A stretch of DNA of 38,941 nt, taken from positions 1 to 38,941 of the forward strand of contig CACOYM010000018.1 of the NCBI GenBank assembly GCA_902631395.1. The letters run 5' to 3'. The position numbers and the translations under genes are program-made. The stretch's first letter is position 1, and each line of letters opens with the position of its first letter. This DNA is from Halieaceae bacterium. GTDB lineage: Bacteria; Pseudomonadota; Gammaproteobacteria; Pseudomonadales; Halieaceae. Shown one piece after another: positions 32,979 to 38,941 of the stretch. Under the pieces are notes generated by a model that saw only the letters and a program-made list of their open reading frames with translations, searched no databases and had not been told where the DNA came from.

Positions 32979-34565
32979 GTGGCGCTACTGAACGTTGAAA
33001 ATCTCTCCGTCAGCTTCGTGACCCGTAACGGCACCAACAAAGCGGTTGATAACGTAAGCTTCGCGGTCGAGGAACGCCAAATTACTGCCATCATTGGCGA
33101 AAGTGGCTCCGGTAAATCCGTCTCATGCTATGCGATACTCGGATTAGTGCCGACCCCACCCGGGCGCATAGATAACGGCAACGCTCACTTTTTGGGACAG
33201 GATCTTTTGGCACTGTCTGAAGCTGAGTTGCGCGCGATTCGTGGGCGGGATATCGCGATGATCTTTCAGGATCCGATGACCTGCTTGAACCCGTTTATGA
33301 AGATCGGTGATCAACTCATCGAGCCTCTTACACTTCATGAGGATTTAGCGAAGGGCCCGGCTCGTGAGCGGGCCATGGCACTCCTGGCTGAGGTCGGCAT
33401 CTGGCACCCGCAAGCAGCAATGAGTGCATTCCCTCATGAATTCTCGGGTGGGATGCGGCAGCGGGTTATGATCGCTATGGCGCTCATTAATGAACCGAAA
33501 CTACTGATTGCGGATGAACCTACAACTGCTCTGGACGTAACCATTCAGGCGCAGATTCTCAAGCTCATTGCTGAGCTGCAGACCAAGCGCGACATCGGCG
33601 TGTTGTTCATCAGCCACGACTTGGCGGTGGTCTCTGACATCGCAGATAAAATCGTGGTGATGGAAAAGGGCAAGGTCGTTGAGAGCGGTCAGCCAAAGTC
33701 CATTTTTGAGCACCCACAGCATCCCTACACCCAGAAATTGCTGGCGGCGATCCCCAGCGGTCAGAAGACCGCCGATACGGTGGCGCCGGACCCGCTGATT
33801 CGCATTGAACATCTTCGTACCTGGTTTACCGCCACAGCAGGTGCGGAACCCGTCAAGGCAGTGGATGATGTCTCGCTGGAGATTCACCGCGGTGAGGTGC
33901 TGGGGTTGGTGGGCGAGTCGGGCAGCGGTAAATCTACACTAGGGCGCTCTATCCTGCGGCTAGTTCCGATTACGGATGGCCAAATGACCTTTGAAGGAAC
34001 GGCGCTGTCATCTCTGAAAGGTCACAAACTGAAGCAGTTTCGCCATCGCATGCAAATGATCTTTCAGGACCCATATGCATCTCTAAATCCGCGAATGACC
34101 GTGTATGACACGCTGGCAGAGCCCCTGTTACTGCATGGAATGGTCAACAAAGCGGGACTTGACCAAGCGATACGTGAGCTCATGGACAACGTGGGGCTAG
34201 CACGCGCCTTTGTGCGCAAGTATCCCCATGAGTTCTCAGGCGGGCAGCGCCAGCGTATTGCCATTGGCCGCGCTTTGGCGACGCGCCCGGAGTTTATTGT
34301 GGCGGACGAGCCGGTCTCTGCGCTAGATGTGACCATTCAGGCACAAATTCTCGGCCTACTTGCCGATCTCACCAAGGAATATGGCCTAACTATGCTGTTT
34401 ATATCTCATGACCTGGCAGTGATTCGCCAAATTGCTGACCGCATCGCGGTGATGTACCGCGGCAAGCTAGTGGAAAAAGGATCTACGGCGCAGGTATTTG
34501 AATCACCGCGGCAGGACTACACTCGCTCATTGCTCGCAGCGATTCCCGGCTCCAACCCGGTCTAA
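32979..34565 (+). CDS. oppDF: Oligopeptide ABC transporter ATPase, OppD-OppF fusion
   Basis: This single 528-aa protein carries both ATPase domains that are separate OppD and OppF in E. coli; such fusions are common (YejF/GsiA type). Domain 1 has Walker A GESGSGKSV (residues 40-48), the signature FSGGMRQR (155-162) and LLIADEP. Domain 2 has Walker A GESGSGKST (312-320), the signature FSGGQRQR and FIVADEP. Each ends with the peptide-transporter C-terminal motif (HPYTQKLLAAIP in the first, YTRSLLAAIPG in the second). The start is GTG at 32979, directly after oppC. The fusion ensures equal amounts of the two domains. Confidence 0.95.
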   Translation: MALLNVENLSVSFVTRNGTNKAVDNVSFAVEERQITAIIGESGSGKSVSCYAILGLVPTPPGRIDNGNAHFLGQDLLALSEAELRAIRGRDIAMIFQDPMTCLNPFMKIGDQLIEPLTLHEDLAKGPARERAMALLAEVGIWHPQAAMSAFPHEFSGGMRQRVMIAMALINEPKLLIADEPTTALDVTIQAQILKLIAELQTKRDIGVLFISHDLAVVSDIADKIVVMEKGKVVESGQPKSIFEHPQHPYTQKLLAAIPSGQKTADTVAPDPLIRIEHLRTWFTATAGAEPVKAVDDVSLEIHRGEVLGLVGESGSGKSTLGRSILRLVPITDGQMTFEGTALSSLKGHKLKQFRHRMQMIFQDPYASLNPRMTVYDTLAEPLLLHGMVNKAGLDQAIRELMDNVGLARAFVRKYPHEFSGGQRQRIAIGRALATRPEFIVADEPVSALDVTIQAQILGLLADLTKEYGLTMLFISHDLAVIRQIADRIAVMYRGKLVEKGSTAQVFESPRQDYTRSLLAAIPGSNPV

Positions 34566-34894
34566 ATTTGAAAGTGACGGGGTCCAAAGCGAATGCTGTT
34601 GAGGCTGTTAGTTTTTAGAGGCCGCAATCTACCAAAGCGTTATCGCGCTGTGCCACACGTTAGGCAGAATCGCGCTTGCCCAGCAACCTGCCAACACACC
34701 ATGGTGCCACGCAAAATGCGCTTGAACCATGCGAACCATATTGCCTGATACGGCGTTATGTGGAGTCGCTGCATCCACTGATCGTTCAGGCACTGCTGCC
34801 ATTGAAACTGTCATATGCCACCTCGCCCTTCTGCAATGAAAGCGAGTGCTGATCGCCCCGATCACAGAAGCATTCATTGCCCAGCCCATCTGCT
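34566..34894. other. Interval between opp operon and SDR gene
   Basis: I see no supported gene. A minus-strand frame of 86 codons (34629-34889) has no ribosome site, an unlikely His/Trp/Ala-rich composition and no family match. No intrinsic terminator with a T-run follows oppDF, so the operon may end by Rho. Confidence 0.4.
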
Positions 34895-35668
34895 TTATAA
34901 CGTGAAGCCCGAATCGATCGTTACCAGCTGCCCCGTCACAAAATCGGAACCCATGATCAGTGCCAGAATGCTGTCGGCCACATCCTCCGGTGTCACCACA
35001 TGATCCAGTGGGGTCTGATCTGAGAACATCTTTTTCAGGTCCTCATACTGCTCAGAATCGCCGCCACCCCAGGTATTGAAGGCCCAGTCGCCGTCTATGA
35101 GGCCGGGTAGCACCGCATTGACGCGAATTTTCTTTTTGCCGAGCGTTTTCGCCAAAGTGCGGGTCAGGCTATTCATGCCAGCCTTTGAGGCGCAGTAAGC
35201 AATCGAACTCCCGTTGGCCGTCATACTGGCAATACTTGAAGTCATGATGATCTCGCCGCCCCCGGCTGCCTCGATATGAGGTGCAGCTTCGCGCGACATC
35301 ATAAACGCGCCGATGAGATTCACCCGCAGCGTGCGCAGCCAAATATCCTCGGTCAATGCGTCCAGTTGATCGTGGGGCACGAAAGTTGTGGTGCCGGCGT
35401 TATTGACCAAGATATCGATTTGCCCGAATTGCTCGAGCGTCGCGGCAACCAGCCGCTTACAGTCAGCCTCCTCCGCGACATCCGCCTGTACCGCGAGCGC
35501 CAGCCCGCCCACCTCGCTAATGCGCGAGACAACTGTCTCAGCGGCGTCTACGGAGCGGCTGTAGTTGACCACTATTCGCGCGCCCATCGCGGCCAGCTTT
35601 TCTGCCAAGGCGGCACCCACGCCTGAACTGGCGCCTGTAATCAATACCACTCGACCCGCTATTTCCAT
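34895..35668 (-). CDS. Short-chain dehydrogenase/reductase (SDR)
   Basis: This is a classical SDR oxidoreductase of unknown substrate. I use the ATG at 35668, giving 257 aa; the frame is open further upstream but that part has no homology. Motifs are TGASSGVG (residues 11-18) for NAD(P), NNAG, the catalytic Ser in MTSSIAS and YCASK with Tyr and Lys, then the C-terminal DFVTGQLVTIDSGFTL. NYSRS after the second strand suggests NADP preference (weak evidence). It precedes no close partner; IorAB is about 300 bases further on, on the same strand. Confidence 0.9.
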   Translation of the reverse strand: MEIAGRVVLITGASSGVGAALAEKLAAMGARIVVNYSRSVDAAETVVSRISEVGGLALAVQADVAEEADCKRLVAATLEQFGQIDILVNNAGTTTFVPHDQLDALTEDIWLRTLRVNLIGAFMMSREAAPHIEAAGGGEIIMTSSIASMTANGSSIAYCASKAGMNSLTRTLAKTLGKKKIRVNAVLPGLIDGDWAFNTWGGGDSEQYEDLKKMFSDQTPLDHVVTPEDVADSILALIMGSDFVTGQLVTIDSGFTL

Positions 35669-35962
35669 TTTCGCTTTGCCCCAAAAACGCAATTGAGTGC
35701 CCCGCAGTGTATCGGTTGAACCGCGTTTCGCCACCTGCGGTAATGCATGATAGAACGGTAGGCAACATGCCTGCATTGGTCGATCTCGGGGCATCACTCA
35801 TAAAACTGGGGGCGCAGACCTGGAGATCTCCCAGTAAGTAGCGGACAAAGAGGCGCTAAGGAGTTATAGGAAAACATGCCCAAGCTAAGGAGTTCTCAAA
35901 GCCTCGTAAGAGCAGATGCGACTTCTGTGGTGGCGCTCGCCACCCCAGTTCTTCCTTATGCC
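35669..35962. other. Interval with a perfect hairpin behind iorB
   Basis: No supported gene was found. GGTGGCG-CT-CGCCACC (35929-35944) is a perfect 7-base-pair hairpin about 20 bases after the iorB stop (minus strand). It lacks a T-run, so it would be at best a weak terminator or an RNA 3'-end stabiliser. The 11-mer GCTAAGGAGTT occurs twice (35855 and 35884). A plus-strand frame of 36 codons (35876-35986) with AAGGAG 12 bases upstream overlaps the end of iorB and is not credible. Confidence 0.4.
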
Positions 35963-38167
35963 CTAGGCCAACTGCAACGGCAGTGAGCGCAAACGCTGGC
36001 CCGTAGCTTTGTACACCGCGTTGGCGACCGCAGGCGCGATGGGCGGTAGTCCTGGCTCGCCGACCCCCGTCGGCTTGGTGCCACTGTCTATAACCACGAC
36101 CTCAATGTCAGGCGACTCATTCATACGGAGCATGGGGTAATCGTGGAAATTGCTCTCCTTAATCGCGCCGTCCTCGAGATTCAGGCCGCCGTAGAGTGCT
36201 GCGGTCAACCCATAAATCACGCCGCCTTCCATTTGTGAGCGCACGATATCAGGGTTCACGGCCTGGCCGCAGTCCAGCACGCAGGTGACTTTGTGCACTC
36301 GGATCTTGCCTTTCGCCACTGATACCTCGGCGATCTCGGCCACATCGGTACGGAAAGAGTGATGCGCCGCAAAACCAAGGTGGTGCCCTGCTGGCACACT
36401 CATATTGGCCATGCGCTCCCCGGCAACTTGAATTACGTTGTGCAAGCGCGGCGAGTGCTGGGTGTTCTGGAGTCGAAACGAGACTTCATCCATTCCCGCA
36501 GCCTGGGCCAACTCATCGATCATCGATTCTTTGGCGAACGCCGTGTAAGAGTGGCCCACCGAGCGCCAGAACGTCAGAGGTAACTCGTGATCGACTGTCA
36601 TGTGGGTGACACGGGTATTGGGCTGATCGTAATCCTCGAAGAGCCCTTCGATACTGGATTCATCAGCAACAAATTTCTCGAAGTACCATTCGCTCAGATT
36701 GGCAACGCCTTCGACCACTCCTTCTCCAATCCGAGGGAAAAGCGCCGGTAACAGACCCCGGAACGTATCTGGCGAGATGTTTCCGCCCGCGCGGGACGCA
36801 TCCCACGCCGTAAGATTGCCTGCGTCATCGACACCAGCTTTAATACGCATCAGAGACGCAGGTCGGAAAGGGCCGTTGCGGACATCATCCTCACGGGTCC
36901 ATACGAGCTGAATCGTCTTGCCAGTTGCCTTGGCAATTTGCGCAGCCTCAACGACGTGTGAAAGCGTGCCACGGCGGCCGAAGCCACCACCCAGATACGT
37001 CTGGTGAAAACGAACGTTCTCAGCCGGAATATTCGCGACACTTGAAACGAGTCCTGGCACTGCTGTCGGGAACTGAATACCTGTCCAGACATCCGCCTCA
37101 TCGCCCTCGATGCGTACCACAGCATTCATAGGCTCCATTGGCGAATGGGACAAGAGCGGCGCCCAATAATCGGCCTGATGGGTTATCGAGGCGGACTGCA
37201 TTGCGGCGGAGATATCACCCTCGCTAGGACCTTCAACCCCATCGCCGGCGTCCAGTGCTGCAGCGTAATCGCGACGCAGCGTTTCCGTGCTCACTGCCTC
37301 AAGTGGCATCGATTCCCATTGCACGTCGATCTTGGCTGCCGCCTGCTTGGCCTGCCAAAAACTTTCGGCCACGACCGAGACACCAGTACTGATCTCAAAA
37401 ATTTCGGTGACGCCGGGCATACTCATAGCGCTAGCGAAATTGACCGACTGGGCTTTAGCCCGCGACACAGGTGGACGGACCACCACGGCATAATGCATGC
37501 CTGGAACATCAACGTCGATGCCAAATTGTGCGGTCCCTGTCGCCTTTGCGATTGCGTCGACACGAAGGGTATCCTGTCCAATATATTTGAACTCTGAAGC
37601 AGGTTTTAGCGGCGCGTCGGTTTCGATGCTCAGCGTTTGCGCTGTCGCAATAAAATCCGCATAAGGATGACGCGACTCACCGTTCAAAACAAAACCGTTA
37701 TGAGTTATCAGTGATGAAGCCGGTACACCCAAATCTCTTGAGGCTGCTTCAAGAATCAGAGCGCGCGTATTGGCACCGACTTGGCGTAGCTGCATGTAGT
37801 GCGCTCGGATCGAGGAACTGCCACCTGTCCCTTGCATACCAAAAGCTGGATTCACGTACTCCTCATGTACGCCCGCCAATCGGATATCCATATCGAGTGG
37901 ATTCACGTCGAGCTCTTCTCCTATGAGTGTCGAGAGCCCTGTTGTAACGCCCTGACCCATCTCGGCGCGGGCAGTGTAAAAACGAACGGTATTATCGGGC
38001 AAGACCTGCAAGAAAGCGTTAGGTGTCCAGCCGCCTTCCGTTTTCGTGAAGGGCAGTGGCGCCGGCGAACCAGAACAGCTGTTCAGCATAAACCCGACCA
38101 CCATTCCACCGCCTGCGACAGCACTCGATTGTAGGAAGCGTCGTCGTGAAACATTGACCGAGTTCAT
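35963..38167 (-). CDS. iorB: Isoquinoline 1-oxidoreductase-type molybdenum hydroxylase, large subunit IorB
   Basis: This is the molybdopterin-binding catalytic subunit of a xanthine-oxidase-family hydroxylase that oxidises N-heterocycles or aldehydes in the periplasm. The 734-aa protein has a twin-arginine signal (SRRRFLQSSAVAGGG, residues 7-21), so the folded complex is exported by Tat. Two repeated aldehyde-oxidase/xanthine-dehydrogenase domains follow, with QTYLGGGFGRRG and the C-terminal GVGEPGLPPIAPAVANAVY typical of IorB, including the Glu base in GEPGLPP. It overlaps the 2Fe-2S subunit gene by four bases (ATGA). No FAD subunit is present, as in Ior; electrons would go to a cytochrome or another acceptor. 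The true substrate is unknown. Confidence 0.92.
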   Translation of the reverse strand: MNSVNVSRRRFLQSSAVAGGGMVVGFMLNSCSGSPAPLPFTKTEGGWTPNAFLQVLPDNTVRFYTARAEMGQGVTTGLSTLIGEELDVNPLDMDIRLAGVHEEYVNPAFGMQGTGGSSSIRAHYMQLRQVGANTRALILEAASRDLGVPASSLITHNGFVLNGESRHPYADFIATAQTLSIETDAPLKPASEFKYIGQDTLRVDAIAKATGTAQFGIDVDVPGMHYAVVVRPPVSRAKAQSVNFASAMSMPGVTEIFEISTGVSVVAESFWQAKQAAAKIDVQWESMPLEAVSTETLRRDYAAALDAGDGVEGPSEGDISAAMQSASITHQADYWAPLLSHSPMEPMNAVVRIEGDEADVWTGIQFPTAVPGLVSSVANIPAENVRFHQTYLGGGFGRRGTLSHVVEAAQIAKATGKTIQLVWTREDDVRNGPFRPASLMRIKAGVDDAGNLTAWDASRAGGNISPDTFRGLLPALFPRIGEGVVEGVANLSEWYFEKFVADESSIEGLFEDYDQPNTRVTHMTVDHELPLTFWRSVGHSYTAFAKESMIDELAQAAGMDEVSFRLQNTQHSPRLHNVIQVAGERMANMSVPAGHHLGFAAHHSFRTDVAEIAEVSVAKGKIRVHKVTCVLDCGQAVNPDIVRSQMEGGVIYGLTAALYGGLNLEDGAIKESNFHDYPMLRMNESPDIEVVVIDSGTKPTGVGEPGLPPIAPAVANAVYKATGQRLRSLPLQLA

Positions 38168-38658
38168 GATCCGCCCTCCGTCTGCGTCATCGCATCGTAG
38201 GCCAGCGCATTCTCGCTAACCGACCGAATTGCGCGCTTGATCCGTGGGTAGCACCCACAGCGGCAAATGTTGCCAGCCATGGCAGCATCGATCTCATCGG
38301 CAGTCGGGCTGGGGTTTGCGTCGAGCAGTGCCGCGGCCGCCATGATCTGACCCGATTGGCAGTAGCCGCATTGTGGAACAGCGTGCTCGTGCCACGCTGC
38401 CTGCAAAGGATGCAGATCCTCTGGAGTCCCCAAGCCCTCGATGGTCGTAATCGACTTATTTGCGACGGCAGCAATGGGCGTTACACAGGTTTTCAGCGCC
38501 GCGCCGTTCACGTGCATAGTGCAGGCCCCGCACAGACCAGCTCCACAGCCGAACTTGGAGCCCTTCAGCTTAAATTGATCGCGAACCACCCACAAAAGCG
38601 GGGTGTTGACATCAGCATCAGTCTGAACGGACTGTCCGTTTAGCATGAACTGAATCAT
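38164..38658 (-). CDS. iorA: Isoquinoline 1-oxidoreductase-type hydroxylase, 2Fe-2S subunit IorA
   Basis: This is the small subunit that passes electrons from molybdopterin to an external acceptor. I start at the ATG at 38658 with GGAG 9 bases upstream, giving 164 aa; the upstream ATG at 38673 is possible. Cys38, Cys43, Cys46 and Cys58 (CGAGLCGAC...C) form the plant-type 2Fe-2S cluster, and Cys97, Cys100, Cys132 and Cys134 (CGYC...CRC) the second cluster. It has no signal of its own and would be carried out through Tat with IorB. Its TGA overlaps the iorB ATG. Confidence 0.94.
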   Translation of the reverse strand: MIQFMLNGQSVQTDADVNTPLLWVVRDQFKLKGSKFGCGAGLCGACTMHVNGAALKTCVTPIAAVANKSITTIEGLGTPEDLHPLQAAWHEHAVPQCGYCQSGQIMAAAALLDANPSPTADEIDAAMAGNICRCGCYPRIKRAIRSVSENALAYDAMTQTEGGS

Positions 38659-38831
38659 CCGAGCGATCTCCATCTGAATGCGCAGCCGTACGGCCACTTA
38701 CGGGGCCGTGGCTCTAGGCGAAAATTTAGCAACCACCGACTCATCAGCGTGTGCGAACCCACCCTGACCGGTTTCGCAGGGCCCGGAGCGGAAAATGATA
38801 GCGTTTGTCGACCGCCATCGCAGGCGCTGAG

Positions 38832-38941
38832 TTACTCTGGATCAGCTACCTTAAGAAGCTGCTTACCCAGGTTCTTGCCCGTAAACAGACGCTGCAAGGT
38901 GGTGGGAATATTTTCGAACCCTTCCTGCATGTCGATTTGAT
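38832..38941 (-). CDS. MDR-type NADP-dependent oxidoreductase, C-terminal end (partial)
   Basis: This minus-strand frame enters from the right edge and ends at the TAA at 38834-38832; only about 36 residues are visible. The segment DMQEGFENIPTTLQRLFTGKNLGKQLLKVA matches the C-terminal pattern of zinc-independent quinone/alkenal reductases of the CurA/YncB type (EG.EN.P.....L..GKN.GK...KV). It is too short to name a substrate. No sequence before the edge allows a start to be seen. Confidence 0.72.
   Translation of the reverse strand, partial: QIDMQEGFENIPTTLQRLFTGKNLGKQLLKVADPE

Noticed and set aside
34629..34889. 86-codon minus-strand frame between oppDF and the SDR gene
   Set aside because: It has no ribosome site, an unnatural composition, and no family.
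38356..38643. 95-codon plus-strand frame opposite iorA
   Set aside because: It is antisense to a gene with two complete 2Fe-2S motifs; a coding shadow.
1..38941. CRISPR arrays, insertion sequences, prophage or replication origin
   Set aside because: No regularly spaced repeats, transposase, integrase or phage proteins, and no DnaA-box cluster were seen on reading both strands.

Overview
The window looks like a chromosomal segment of a marine-type gammaproteobacterium. This is inferred from gene content, not from a marker gene: a Pseudomonas-like gltX next to tRNA-Ala, E. coli-type Fur boxes, a TonB-dependent haem receptor, Ni-superoxide dismutase and IorAB. There is no rRNA, CRISPR array, transposase, integrase or phage gene. 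A few sampled lines suggest the left two thirds are about 40-50% G+C and the right third (from about 28 kb) about 53-68%, so the left part may be accessory.

Left and middle (about 0.5-18.5 kb) form an iron-acquisition and iron-economy region. It holds a ferric-iron ABC transporter (binding lipoprotein and ATPase on the minus strand, fused permease divergent), a Fur-boxed ferredoxin-NADP reductase, and a minus-strand haem operon (TonB receptor - HmuT - HmuU - HmuV - IsdG-like haem-degrading enzyme). A short methylenetetrahydrofolate reductase, a Ni-superoxide dismutase operon (small His/Asp membrane protein - SodN - SodX), a metal-free NAD formate dehydrogenase, a P19/FetP-like periplasmic iron protein and the iron-independent fumarase FumC follow. 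I read five good Fur boxes (15-18 of 19 matches to GATAATGATAATCATTATC) and one weaker one. Several sit inside a 17-bp promoter spacer and overlap a TATCAT -10. One of them faces a gene-poor stretch that ends in a strong intrinsic terminator, which suggests an undescribed Fur-controlled small RNA of about 165 nt at 11.2-11.36 kb.

Middle right (18.5-25 kb): a DoxX - mini-ORF - HPP - DUF4920 membrane/periplasmic cluster, then an ABC ATPase - FtsX-type permease - AttH/CrtC lipocalin-like operon.

Right (25-38.9 kb): a decayed tRNA-Ala copy, glutamate dehydrogenase, intact tRNA-Ala(GGC), a DUF4345 protein, gltX, a complete oligopeptide ABC operon (oppA-oppB-oppC-oppDF), an SDR dehydrogenase, the two-subunit molybdenum hydroxylase IorA/IorB, and the 3' end of a zinc-independent MDR-type NADP oxidoreductase. 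The first 359 bases are the 3' end of an ABC1/UbiB-type kinase gene.

Working model: when iron is scarce, Fur release turns on Fe3+ and haem uptake, haem degradation with its flavoprotein electron supply, and enzymes that replace iron enzymes (SodN for Fe-SOD, FumC for Fe-S fumarase, NAD-FDH for Mo/Fe-S FDH), possibly together with an sRNA. The family assignments are well supported. The unified regulon is inference.
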